From the NCBI GenBank assembly GCA_019119595.1, contig DWWS01000018.1:1-64000 (forward strand): DNA of 64,000 nucleotides, given 5' to 3'. The position numbers and the translations under genes were made by a program. The notes under the pieces were generated by a model. That model had not been told where the DNA came from. It saw nothing but the letters and a program-made list of their open reading frames with translations, and did not search any database. This document shows, piece after piece, positions 8,614-17,212 of the stretch; the stretch's first letter is position 1, and the number at the start of each line of letters is the position of its first letter. Source of the DNA: Candidatus Eisenbergiella merdavium. Its GTDB lineage: Bacteria > Bacillota > Clostridia > Lachnospirales > Lachnospiraceae.

Positions 8614-11109
8614 TTAAAACAGCTTCACCTTATCCTTTGCCTTAGGCAGCACCACCTGATCCAGATGCCAGATGTCGTCCACATACTCCTGAATGGTTCT
8701 GTCGGAGCTGAACTTGCCGCTTCCGGCCACGTTCAGGATCGCGCTTCTCGCCCAGGCCTTCTCATCGCGGTAGAAGGCTTCGATCCGCTTCTGGGCCTCC
8801 GCGTAGGGCTTGAAGTCCTTCAGGATGAAATACATATCCGCCCTGGAGGTGCTCTGGGTGTTCAGCAGGGAGTTGTACAGCGGGCGGAACAGCTCCGTAT
8901 CGTAGGGAGCGAAGGTTCCGTTGATGAGCTGCATCAGCACTCTGCGGATATCCGGATCGTTGTTGAAAATCTCCATCGGATTGTAGCCGCCGTAATTCTC
9001 ATACTGGATGACCTCATCCGAGGACAGGCCGAAGATCACGGCGTTCTCCGCGCCGACCTCCTCCACGATCTCCACGTTGGCTCCGTCCATGGTTCCAAGG
9101 GTGATCGCGCCGTTTAACATAAACTTCATGTTTCCGGTTCCGGAGGCCTCCTTGCTGGCCGTGGAAATCTGCTCGGACACATCCGCGGCAGCGAAGATCC
9201 ACTCCGCGTTGGACACCTTGTAATCCTCGATGAACACCACCTTGATCCTGCCGCCGATGGCCGGGTCATTGTTCACCACGTCCGCCACCGCGTTGATCAG
9301 CTTGATGGTCAGCTTGGCGTTCACATAGCCTGCCGCCGCCTTCGCGCCGAAGATGAAGGTTCTGGGATAGAAATCGGTCTCCGGATGATCCTTCAGCACG
9401 TTGTACAGGTGCATGATGTGCAGGATGTTCAGAAGCTGTCTCTTATACTCGTGCAGACGCTTCACCTGCACGTCGAAAATGGAGCGGGGATCCACCTGGA
9501 TGCCGTTGTGCTCCAGGATATATTTGGCAAGGCGCACCTTGTTCTGGTACTTGATGTTCATGAACTCGCGCTGCGCCTTTTCGTCGTCCGCATAGATCTT
9601 CAGGCCGCTGATTTTGGAAAGATCCGTGATCCAGTCGTTGCCAACATGATTGCTGACCCAGGAGGCAAGCAGGGGATTTCCGTGAAGCAGGAACCTTCTC
9701 TGGGTGATGCCGTTGGTCTTATTGTTGAACTTCTCGGGCATCATCTCGTAAAAGTCCTTCAGCTCCTGGTTCTTCAGGATCTCCGTGTGAAGCCTTGCCA
9801 CTCCGTTTACGGAATAGCCCGCCACGATGGCGAGGTGGGCCATCTTCACCTGGCCGTCATAGATGATCGCCATCTTCGCGATCTTCTGATGGTTGCCGGG
9901 ATAGCGTCTCGCCACCTGCTCCAGGAATCTGCGGTTGATCTCTTCCACAATCTGGTAGATTCTGGGAAGCAGTCTGGAGAAAAGCTCGATGGGCCATTTT
10001 TCCAGCGCCTCGGCCATGATGGTATGGTTGGTATAGGCACAGGTCTTGGTGGTCACCTCCCAGGCTTCTTCCCAGGTCAGATAATAGTCGTCCATCAGGA
10101 TGCGCATCAGCTCCGCGATCGCCACGGTAGGATGGGTGTCGTTGAGCTGGAAGGTCACCTTCTCATGGAACTTCCGGATATCGTCATGCTTACGCATATA
10201 TTTGGCGACCGCAGCCTGTACGGATGCCGAAATGAAGAAATACTGCTGCTTTAAGCGCAGCTCCTTGCCTGCGTAATGGTTGTCGTTGGGGTAAAGCACC
10301 TCGACGATATTTCTCGCCAAGTTCTCCTGCTCCACCGCCTTCTGGTAATCGCCCTTATCGAAGGAATCCAGCTTGAAGCATTCCACTGCCTCCGCGTCCC
10401 AGATGCGCAGCGTATTCACGATCCCGTTTCCATAGCCCACGATCGGCATGTCGTAGGGAATGGCCTTCACGGACTGATAGCCCTCCTGCCGGAAGCAGTT
10501 GCGGCCGTTTTCATCCACATAAACGTTCACATAGCCGCCGAATTTTACTTCCTTGGCATACTCCGGACGGCGCAGCTCAAAGGGATTTCCGTCCGCAAGC
10601 CAGTTGTCCGGCACCTCCACCTGGTAGCCATCGCGGATCTGCTGCTTGAACATACCGTAGCGGTAACGGATGCCGCAGCCGTAGGCCGCATAGCCCAGCG
10701 TAGCCAGGGAATCCAGGAAGCAGGCGGCAAGCCGTCCCAGACCGCCGTTTCCAAGAGCGGCGTCGGGCTCCTGATCCTCTATCGCGTTGATATCCACGCC
10801 AAGCTCCTCCAGAGCCTCCGCGACCTCGTCGTAGGCCTGCAGGTTGATCAGATCATTTCCGAGCGCGCGTCCCATCAGGAACTCCATGGACAGATAATAC
10901 ACCGTCTTGGGATCCTTTTTCTCATACTCCTTCTGGGTCGCCATCCAGTTATCGACGATCACATCCTTGACAGAATAGGCGACCGCCTGGAAGATCTGCT
11001 GCTCCGTCGCTTCCTCAAGGGTTTTGCGGTAAAGCGTCTTGATATTGTAAAGAACGCTTCTCTTGAAAAGCTCCTTGTCAAAATTCTGAACTGCCGGTTT
11101 CTTAAGCAT
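8614..11109 (-). CDS. glgP: Glycogen/starch/maltodextrin phosphorylase
   Basis: A GT35 phosphorylase of 831 residues, normal for the family. It releases glucose-1-phosphate from alpha-1,4-glucans with pyridoxal phosphate as cofactor. The PLP-lysine signature EASGTGNMKFMLNGA is present near residue 665, together with YYLSMEFLMGRALGNDL, GNGGLGRLAACFLDS and VKRLHEYKRQLLN. I use the ATG 11107-11109, which has CGAGGAGG 6 nt upstream, rather than an in-frame ATG at 11166 that lacks a ribosome site. It stands alone between two terminators and pairs functionally with glgC/glgD at 48.5-50.9 kb. Confidence 0.97.
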   Translation of the reverse strand: MLKKPAVQNFDKELFKRSVLYNIKTLYRKTLEEATEQQIFQAVAYSVKDVIVDNWMATQKEYEKKDPKTVYYLSMEFLMGRALGNDLINLQAYDEVAEALEELGVDINAIEDQEPDAALGNGGLGRLAACFLDSLATLGYAAYGCGIRYRYGMFKQQIRDGYQVEVPDNWLADGNPFELRRPEYAKEVKFGGYVNVYVDENGRNCFRQEGYQSVKAIPYDMPIVGYGNGIVNTLRIWDAEAVECFKLDSFDKGDYQKAVEQENLARNIVEVLYPNDNHYAGKELRLKQQYFFISASVQAAVAKYMRKHDDIRKFHEKVTFQLNDTHPTVAIAELMRILMDDYYLTWEEAWEVTTKTCAYTNHTIMAEALEKWPIELFSRLLPRIYQIVEEINRRFLEQVARRYPGNHQKIAKMAIIYDGQVKMAHLAIVAGYSVNGVARLHTEILKNQELKDFYEMMPEKFNNKTNGITQRRFLLHGNPLLASWVSNHVGNDWITDLSKISGLKIYADDEKAQREFMNIKYQNKVRLAKYILEHNGIQVDPRSIFDVQVKRLHEYKRQLLNILHIMHLYNVLKDHPETDFYPRTFIFGAKAAAGYVNAKLTIKLINAVADVVNNDPAIGGRIKVVFIEDYKVSNAEWIFAAADVSEQISTASKEASGTGNMKFMLNGAITLGTMDGANVEIVEEVGAENAVIFGLSSDEVIQYENYGGYNPMEIFNNDPDIRRVLMQLINGTFAPYDTELFRPLYNSLLNTQSTSRADMYFILKDFKPYAEAQKRIEAFYRDEKAWARSAILNVAGSGKFSSDRTIQEYVDDIWHLDQVVLPKAKDKVKLF

Positions 11110-11264
11110 GGATTTCCTCCTCGTTCCGTTTTTTTCGTATTCTCTTTTAAAATGTAATGGATGCACGGGTTATCACCCTTCTGATTTCACGCATATCGGA
11201 TATAGTTTACAACAGTTTATCAAATATGGAAACACCTTTTTTGAAAAAACCTTTCTTTTTACAA

Positions 11265-11334
11265 TAAAAATGCCGCACAGCCCTGATTTCTTTCCGAAAA
11301 CGGGAAGAAATTCAGGCTGTACGGCGTATTTTTA
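11265..11334 (-). terminator. Terminator of ileS
   Basis: On the minus strand a long, slightly imperfect stem (TACGCCGTACAGCCTGA... pairing with ...TCAGGGCTGTGCGGCA) with apical loop TTTT is followed by a T-rich run, about 75 bp past the ileS stop. The opposite strand also carries a T-run. Confidence 0.85.
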
Positions 11335-11408
11335 TCGGTTCTCTTCAGCTTCCGGTCATTTTCAGCCCCAAGCGTTTTCAGTCCCCGGACGTCTTCAGCC
11401 TCCGGCTG

Positions 11409-14400
11409 TTATTCCGCCTTTTCCACGCTGATGGTCACCTTTTCACCGTTCACATTCCATTCCTTCGCGGTTCCAAACGTCTCTCCCGCCGTGATGGAAT
11501 CCGCAAGAACCTTTCCGGCGATGGCGTCCTGGTTTTCCCGGGCCACCTGCGCGATCCTGTCGTTTCCACAGAAGGAAACGCGGATGTGATCCATTACCTC
11601 AAAGCCCGCTTCCTTTCTCATGGTCTGGATCTTGCTGATGATCTCGTTCACATTTCCTTCCTCGATCAGCTCCTCGGAAAGGTTGGAATCCAGCACCACC
11701 GTCAATTTGGCATCCGCCTCGGACACGTAGCCCGGCTTCTGGGTCATTTCGATCAGAAGGTCTTCCTTCGTCAGGCTGACCTGCACGTCGTTCACCTCAA
11801 AGGTGAGCGCGCCCGTTTCGTTCAGCTCGTCCATGGCCGCGTTTCCGTCCAGGGAAGCCAGCGTCTTCTGGATGCCGCCGAGCTGCTTGCCGTATTTCGG
11901 TCCCACAGTGCGAAGCTGGGGCTTGAAGGTATAGGTGGTAAAGTCTCTCACGTCGTCGGTGAACACCGCTTTTTTCACGTTCAGCTCGTCCTCGATGATC
12001 TCCCGGTAGAAATCGCCAAGGGCATGCTCTGCCTTCACGAACATGGTTCCGATGGGCTGGCGGTTCTTGATGTTGGCGGTATTCCGGCAGGCCCGTCCCA
12101 TGACGACGATATCCAGAACCTCCTCCATGTCCTCCTCCAGCTTCTTATCCACAAACCTTTCGTCCGCCGACGGATAGTCGCACAGATGCACGCTCTCCGG
12201 AGCGTCTGCATCCAGTCCTTTAACCAGATTCAGATAGATTTCCTCCGCCATGAAGGGGATCATGGGTGCGGAAAGCTTGGCAACCGTCACCAGCGCGGTG
12301 TACAGGGTCATGTAGGCGTTGATCTTATCCTGCTCCATGCCCTTTGCCCAGAAGCGCTCGCGGCTTCTTCTCACATACCAGTTGCTGCACTCGTCCACAA
12401 AATCCTGCAGGGTTCTCGCCGCCTCCGGGATCTGATAGTTGTCCAGCCTGGTGTCCACCTCGGTGATCAGGGTATTTAAACGGCTTAACAGCCACCTGTC
12501 CATCACGGAGAGTCTGTCGTATTCCAGCTTATATTTTGTGGCGTCAAAATCGTCAATGTTCGCATACAGGACGAAGAAGGCATAGGTGTTCCACAGGGTT
12601 CCCATGAACTTTCTCTGTCCCTCGATCACGGCCTTGCCGTGGAAGCGGCTGGGCAGCCAGGGCGCGCTGCTGGAATAGAAGTACCAGCGGATGGCGTCCG
12701 CGCCGTATTCCTCCAGAGCGTCGAAGGGATCGATGGCGTTGCCCTTGGATTTGCTCATCTTCTGGCCGTTCTCATCCTGCACCAGCCCCAGCACGATCAC
12801 GTTTTCAAAACAGGCCGCGTCAAACAGCAGGGTGGATTCCGCCAGCAGGGAATAAAACCAGCCTCTGGTCTGGTCCACCGCCTCGGAAATGAACTGGGCG
12901 GGGAACTGCTTTTCAAAGGTTTCCTTATTTTCAAAAGGATAATGATGCTGGGCGAAGGGCATCGCGCCGGAGTCAAACCAGCAGTCGATCACCTCGGGCA
13001 CACGCTTCATCGGCTTTCCGCATTTCGGACAGGGGATGGTGATGGCGTCGATATACGGCCGGTGCAGCTCCACGGTCTTCGCCTCCGGATTGCCGCTCAA
13101 GTCCTCCAGCTCCTGTCTGCTTCCCACGGAAAGCATCTCGCCGCACTCGCACTGCCAGATGTTCAAAGGCGTGCCCCAGTAGCGGTTTCTGGAAAGGCCC
13201 CAGTCCTGCACGTTTTCCAGCCAGTCTCCGAAGCGGCCCTTTCCGATGGACTCCGGGATCCAGTTGATGGTATTGTTGTTTGCGATCAGATGCTCCTTCA
13301 CGCCGGTCATGCGGATGAACCAGGATTCTCTCGCATAGTAGATCAGGGGCGTATCGCAGCGCCAGCAGAAGGGATAGCTGTGCTCAAATTTGGGCGCGGA
13401 AAACAGCAGGTTTTTCTCCGCCAGAGCCTTCAGCACCTCAGGGTCCGCATCCTTGACGAACATGCCCGCCCAGGGCGTTTCCTTCGTCATCTCTCCCTTT
13501 GCGTCCACAAGCTGAACAAAGGGAAGATCATATTTGCGGCCCACGTTCGCGTCGTCCTCACCGAAGGCGGGAGCGATGTGAACCACGCCCGTACCGTCGG
13601 TCAGCGTCACATAGGTGTCGCAGACCACATAAAATGCCGGTTTATGCTGCTTCTCGCAGGTCTCCACCGCGCAGTCAAACAGCGGCACATATTCCTTGTG
13701 CTCCAGCTCCTTACCCTGATACCTTTCCAGCACCTCGTAGGCGGGCGTTCCCGCCTCTTTGTCGGCAAGGCTTCCCAGCACCGTATCCAGAAGGGCCTCC
13801 GCCATATAATAGGTAAAGCCGTCCGCCGCCTTCACCTTCGCATAGGTTTCCTCCGGATGCACGCACAGCGCCACGTTGGAGGGCAGCGTCCAGGGCGTGG
13901 TGGTCCATGCCAGGATATAGGCGTCCTCATCCTTCACCTTAAAACGGGCGATGGCGGAGCGCTCCTTCACATCCTTATAGCCCTGCGCAACCTCGTGGGA
14001 GGACAGGGGAGTTCCGCAGCGGGGGCAGTAGGGCACGATCTTGAAGCCCTTATAAAGCAGACCCTTGTCCCAGATCTTTTTTAACGCCCACCACTCGGAT
14101 TCGATATAGTCGTCATGATAGGTCACGTAAGGGTCGTCCATGTCGGCCCAGAAGCCCACCTTCTTGGAGAAATCCTCCCACATGCCCTTGTATTTCCACA
14201 CGCTCTCCTTACATTTCTCGATGAAGGGCGCGATGCCGTATTCCTCGATCTGCTCCTTACCGTCCAGACCGAGCGCCTTCTCCACCTCCAGCTCCACCGG
14301 AAGTCCGTGGGTATCCCAGCCTGCCTTTCTGGGCACCATATATCCCTTCATGGTGCGGTATCTGGGGATCATGTCCTTGATGGCCCGGGTCTCCACATGG

Positions 14401-14576
14401 CCGATATGGGGCTTTCCGTTGGCGGTCGGCGGCCCGTCATAGAAGGTATACGTGGGGCAGCCCTCACGGATCTTCATGCTCTTTTCAAAGATCCTGTTTT
14501 CTTCCCAGAATTTCTCGATTTCCTTTTCCCGGCCCACAAAATTCAGGTCGGCGTTTACTTTTTCGTAAAGCGGCAT
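11409..14576 (-). CDS. ileS: Isoleucyl-tRNA synthetase
   Basis: A class I synthetase of 1055 residues that charges tRNA-Ile. HIGH is exact (KPHIGH, residues 57-60 from the chosen start) and KMSKS is exact in GQKMSKSKGNA at about residue 600. A CP1 editing domain lies between them, and a tRNA anticodon-binding region plus a long C-terminal domain follow. The length and the C-terminal region fit the eukaryote-like type 2 IleRS, a class known for low mupirocin sensitivity; that trait is inference. The start at 14574-14576 follows AAAGGAAGG; a longer frame to 14618 reaches into the leader and is less likely. The gene is controlled by an Ile T-box. Confidence 0.97.
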   Translation of the reverse strand: MPLYEKVNADLNFVGREKEIEKFWEENRIFEKSMKIREGCPTYTFYDGPPTANGKPHIGHVETRAIKDMIPRYRTMKGYMVPRKAGWDTHGLPVELEVEKALGLDGKEQIEEYGIAPFIEKCKESVWKYKGMWEDFSKKVGFWADMDDPYVTYHDDYIESEWWALKKIWDKGLLYKGFKIVPYCPRCGTPLSSHEVAQGYKDVKERSAIARFKVKDEDAYILAWTTTPWTLPSNVALCVHPEETYAKVKAADGFTYYMAEALLDTVLGSLADKEAGTPAYEVLERYQGKELEHKEYVPLFDCAVETCEKQHKPAFYVVCDTYVTLTDGTGVVHIAPAFGEDDANVGRKYDLPFVQLVDAKGEMTKETPWAGMFVKDADPEVLKALAEKNLLFSAPKFEHSYPFCWRCDTPLIYYARESWFIRMTGVKEHLIANNNTINWIPESIGKGRFGDWLENVQDWGLSRNRYWGTPLNIWQCECGEMLSVGSRQELEDLSGNPEAKTVELHRPYIDAITIPCPKCGKPMKRVPEVIDCWFDSGAMPFAQHHYPFENKETFEKQFPAQFISEAVDQTRGWFYSLLAESTLLFDAACFENVIVLGLVQDENGQKMSKSKGNAIDPFDALEEYGADAIRWYFYSSSAPWLPSRFHGKAVIEGQRKFMGTLWNTYAFFVLYANIDDFDATKYKLEYDRLSVMDRWLLSRLNTLITEVDTRLDNYQIPEAARTLQDFVDECSNWYVRRSRERFWAKGMEQDKINAYMTLYTALVTVAKLSAPMIPFMAEEIYLNLVKGLDADAPESVHLCDYPSADERFVDKKLEEDMEEVLDIVVMGRACRNTANIKNRQPIGTMFVKAEHALGDFYREIIEDELNVKKAVFTDDVRDFTTYTFKPQLRTVGPKYGKQLGGIQKTLASLDGNAAMDELNETGALTFEVNDVQVSLTKEDLLIEMTQKPGYVSEADAKLTVVLDSNLSEELIEEGNVNEIISKIQTMRKEAGFEVMDHIRVSFCGNDRIAQVARENQDAIAGKVLADSITAGETFGTAKEWNVNGEKVTISVEKAE

Positions 14577-14643
14577 CTTCTTCCTTCCTTTCTTCGATGA
14601 TCGATGTCTGCTGCTCATACAAGCCGATTAACGACGCTTTCGT

Positions 14644-14948
14644 CAAAAAAAGCCCCGTCCCTGTAAAAGGACGAGGCTGTGCCCGCTGTACCACCCGTTA
14701 CATCATACGTCCGCCGCTGCCGGACAGAACCCCTTTGAAAAAAGCGCTTCTCATCCCGCGCATCCGCGGATTATATGGCTTCCCGTAACGGAGGAATTCC
14801 GGCTCCGCCTACTCGGGTCGCCCCTTTCAGCCCGCAGCTCCGAAGTGATCTTCCCCATTCCCTACTCGCACCGGCCTTCCACCCGCGCCGGCTCGCTGTG
14901 ACCTTTCCGAAATGGCTACTGTCTTCTTCCTGGCTTTTTTCTGTATCT
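14644..14948 (-). ncRNA. T-box riboswitch, Ile specifier, upstream of ileS
   Basis: Read on the minus strand the leader has the T-box parts in order: a Stem I with an AGCGAGCCGG/GGTGGAAGG block, a specifier region GAAG-ATC-ACTTCGGAGC with the Ile codon ATC at 14847-14849, the T-box core AACGGGTGGTACAGCG (14684-14699), and a terminator AGCCTCGTCC/GGACGGGGCT followed by seven Ts (14644-14678). Uncharged tRNA-Ile should stabilise the antiterminator and switch ileS on. Compare the thrS leader, where ACC replaces ATC in an otherwise nearly identical context. Confidence 0.93.
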
Positions 14949-14954
14949 GCGGGT

Positions 14955-14984
14955 ATTATAAAGCCCGAAAAGCCGCATTGTCAA
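14955..14984 (-). promoter_or_regulatory. Sigma-A promoter of the ileS leader
   Basis: TTGACA (14979-14984), 18 bp, TATAAT (14955-14960) on the minus strand, both consensus-perfect. Transcription should start near 14948, just before the T-box Stem I. Confidence 0.9.
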
Positions 14985-15026
14985 GGGATTGCGCGAAAAA
15001 ATCCCTTATGATAAGATAAAGTGATT

Positions 15027-15223
15027 ACAGTTCACTCGTCCACCAGAATCAGGCAGATGTCGTGCTTGCACGAACAGATGACTGATTCTGAGTGGACGAA
15101 GGGCACTTGTCCTATCGTGCCGCGCCCGTTTATGAGCAGGAAACCGCTGAAGGCGGTTTCCCATAGCTGCGAAGCAGCGGAGAGCGCGAAAGCGCGGCTT
15201 TGCGAATGGCGCTGGTGAACTGT
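15027..15223. repeat. Palindrome-rich element with terminal inverted repeats
   Basis: A 197-bp block bounded by ACAGTTCAC (15027-15035) and its exact complement (15215-15223). Inside are several tight hairpins: a long arm TCGTCCAC(C)AGAATCAG pairing across about 15036-15099, TCGTGC/GCACGA, GGAAACCGC/GCGGTTTCC, GCTGC-GAA-GCAGC and GCGC-GAAA-GCGC. It fills the space between the ileS promoter and the ClC gene and has no credible protein. It resembles the clusters at 32.4, 33.6 and 47.7 kb in style, not in exact sequence. It could be a small non-autonomous mobile element or a structured RNA. Confidence 0.6.
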
Positions 15224-15282
15224 CTACCTGCTTTTTACAGGGCCGAATCAAAGTACAAACGAGGCGGAGGGACAGAATAATT

Positions 15283-16551
15283 ATGGAAGCGATCAGACAT
15301 TACGGCAAAACCGTATTATATAACATCGGCCAGTATCTGCGCTGGCTGTTTCTCGGAGCCGTCACCGGCCTTGTGGTCGGGCTCGTTGCTGCGGCCTTTT
15401 CTCATTGTCTGACGTTGGCGACAGCCTTCCGTACCTCCCATCGCTTTCTCTTTCTCCTGCTGCCCGCGGGAGGACTTGTCATCGTCTTTCTGTATAAGAC
15501 ATTTCATTATGAAAACAATCACGGGACGGATTCCGTCATCGAAAGCATCCACACGAAGGTGGCGATCCCGCTGAAAATGGCCTTTCTGATCTTCGTTTCC
15601 ACCGTCATCACCATCCTGTTCGGCGGCTCGGTAGGCCGGGAAAGCGCGGCGCTTCAGATGGGAGCCTCTCTTGGGGCCTCTGTGGGGAATCTGTTCCGCC
15701 TCAGTGAAAAGGATAAAAAGATCATCCTGATGAGCGGCATGGCGGCGGCCTTCTCCGCCCTGTTCGGCACGCCGATGACCGCCTCCTTTTTTGCCATGGA
15801 GGTCTCCAGCGTGGGCATCATGTACTATGCCGCCCTGGTTCCCTGCATCTGCGCGGCCCTGATCGCCAGGCAGACGGCTCTGTTTCTCGGTGTGCAGACG
15901 GACGTGTTCCGCGCGCCCAATTCCCTGCCGCTTTCCCTGTCCTCCGGCCTGAGAGTGATTCTTCTCGCCGCCTGCTGCGCGGCCGTGAGCATCCTTTTCT
16001 GCCTCATGCTGCAGCTTGTACACATGCTCCTGGCGCGCTTTTTCAAAAATCTCTATCTGCGCGTCGCAGCAGGAGGCCTCATCATCATCCTGCTCACCCT
16101 CCTTGTCAGGAGCCAGGATTATCTGGGAACCGGCATGGACATCATCGAGCGCGCTCTTGCAGGGGAGGCCCTTCCCTGGGCCTTCGCGCTGAAGATCCTG
16201 TTCACCGCCGTGACCATCGGCGCAGGCTATAAGGGCGGGGAGATCGTTCCCTCCCTTTTCATCGGCGCCACCTTCGGCTGCTTCCTCGCGCCCTTCATCG
16301 GACTGCCCGCCTCTCTCGGCGCCGCCGTGGGCATGGTCGCCCTTTTCTGCGGCGTCACCAACTGCCCGGTGGCCTCCCTGCTCATCTCCTTTGAGCTGTT
16401 CGGCTTCTCCGACGCCTATTATTTCCTCATCGCCATTGCGACGAGCTACATGCTCTCCGGCTATTTCAGCCTCTACCACACCCAGCGGATCACCTACTCC
16501 AAGTTTGAAAACCGCTTCGTGGACAGGCCGACCAGCAGCTGGTTTTCCTGA
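15283..16551 (+). CDS. ClC-family chloride channel/transporter
   Basis: A 422-residue polytopic membrane protein of the voltage-gated ClC family. Recognisable motifs are GGSVGRESAALQMGASLG, corresponding to the family GREGP filter with its gating Glu kept but Ser-Ala in place of Gly-Pro, and GYKGGEIVPSLFIGATFG, corresponding to GGxFxP. No cytoplasmic CBS pair is present, as is usual for short bacterial forms. A GGAGGG ribosome site lies about 12 nt upstream, rather far. Anion specificity (chloride or fluoride) cannot be decided; the altered filter makes it worth testing. It is a single gene after the palindromic element. Confidence 0.85.
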   Translation: MEAIRHYGKTVLYNIGQYLRWLFLGAVTGLVVGLVAAAFSHCLTLATAFRTSHRFLFLLLPAGGLVIVFLYKTFHYENNHGTDSVIESIHTKVAIPLKMAFLIFVSTVITILFGGSVGRESAALQMGASLGASVGNLFRLSEKDKKIILMSGMAAAFSALFGTPMTASFFAMEVSSVGIMYYAALVPCICAALIARQTALFLGVQTDVFRAPNSLPLSLSSGLRVILLAACCAAVSILFCLMLQLVHMLLARFFKNLYLRVAAGGLIIILLTLLVRSQDYLGTGMDIIERALAGEALPWAFALKILFTAVTIGAGYKGGEIVPSLFIGATFGCFLAPFIGLPASLGAAVGMVALFCGVTNCPVASLLISFELFGFSDAYYFLIAIATSYMLSGYFSLYHTQRITYSKFENRFVDRPTSSWFS

Positions 16552-16907
16552 ATGAAGCCGGAAAAGTGGCGAGCCTGGTTACTGTTTTCCGCGATTTCGG
16601 TGCATTACTTTCCCATAAACAAATAACCGGAAAATACAAAAATGGGATTGCAAAGCATCTGTATTTTTGCCATAATAAGATAACAAGTAACCCTTTCTTT
16701 CCATTCTGTACCGTTCGGAACAACGCCGCTGTCCGGTTCTCCCGGTCAAACGTCTGAATCAGGGCATCTCTGATTTCATATACGAAAAACTGTCTTCTGT
16801 ATTTTTGCACCATGAAAATGATAAAAAATGCATATAATATTTTTAACCAGGGAGCCGTTGGGGCGTTATGTCAGCCGCCGGACGCTAAGCGAAAGGGGGC
16901 TGGTACT
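16552..16907. other. Gap containing the type I toxin leader
   Basis: No protein gene is seen. CTGTATTTTTGC occurs twice (about 16669 and 16797), each followed by a CATnA-rich stretch. A TATAAT at 16833-16838 with no good -35 begins a 29-nt segment that is repeated, inverted, at the antitoxin promoter (26 of 29 matches to 17066-17094). The toxin mRNA leader with a GC-rich hairpin region and AAAGGGGG runs up to 16907. Confidence 0.55.
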
Positions 16908-16994
16908 ATGGTTACATATCCTGATTTGATTCAGTTTGTAATTATGATTTGCGCCGTTGTAACTCTTGCAGTCTACATTGCACGCAAAAAGTAG
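16908..16994 (+). CDS. Type I toxin-antitoxin system toxin (holin-like, TxpA/Hol_Tox type)
   Basis: A 28-residue peptide starting MVTYPDLIQF, then one hydrophobic helix (VIMICAVVTLAVYIA) and a basic tail RKK. This is the pattern of the putative holin-like toxins of Firmicutes, where TYxDLIQF precedes a single membrane span. Such peptides insert into the membrane and are held down by an antisense RNA. I choose the ATG at 16908 because AAAGGGGG precedes it; the in-frame ATG at 16812 would put leader sequence into the protein. The stop codon lies inside the hairpin shared with the antitoxin RNA. Confidence 0.85.
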   Translation: MVTYPDLIQFVIMICAVVTLAVYIARKK

Positions 16995-17083
16995 CGCCCT
17001 CGTCCTGGCCAGATGAAGCGCTACTTTTTGTAAACCCAATCTGCCGGCGGTCAGATATTCGCTGACCAACGGCTCTCTTGTTA
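16986..17083 (-). ncRNA. Antisense antitoxin RNA of the first type I locus
   Basis: A perfect sigma-A promoter reads leftward: TTGACA (17112-17117), 17 bp, TATAAT (17089-17094). The RNA should start near 17082 and end at the bidirectional hairpin AAAAAGTAGCGC (16986-16997) / GCGCTACTTTTT (17018-17029), about 100 nt long. It overlaps the toxin stop and 3' end by about 44 nt. Promoter, length and convergent overlap fit known RatA/RNA II-type antitoxins. Confidence 0.8.
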
Positions 17084-17148
17084 AGAATATTATATGTCTG
17101 AGTCCATGTTTTGTCAAAGATAAATCCTCCTATTTTCCCGTAAAATGC

Positions 17149-17177
17149 TTGCGCTCCGTTCATTTTTTGCGTATGAT
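17149..17177 (+). promoter_or_regulatory. Promoter of pncB
   Basis: TTGCGC (17149-17154), 17 bp, TATGAT (17172-17177), 35 bp before the pncB start. A GAAAGGGGAAGGG ribosome site follows. Confidence 0.6.
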
Positions 17178-17212
17178 ATGGATAATCCAATCACAGAAAG
17201 GGGAAGGGACTT

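Noticed and set aside
9385-10254. Long frames opposite glgP, ileS, mfd and thrS
   Set aside because: These are mirror frames of GC-rich conserved genes on the other strand and have no ribosome sites.
15027-15223. CRISPR array or tRNA cluster in the repeat-rich spacer
   Set aside because: The repeats are inverted hairpins, not evenly spaced direct repeats with unique spacers, and no cloverleaf with TTCGA or CCA end was found.
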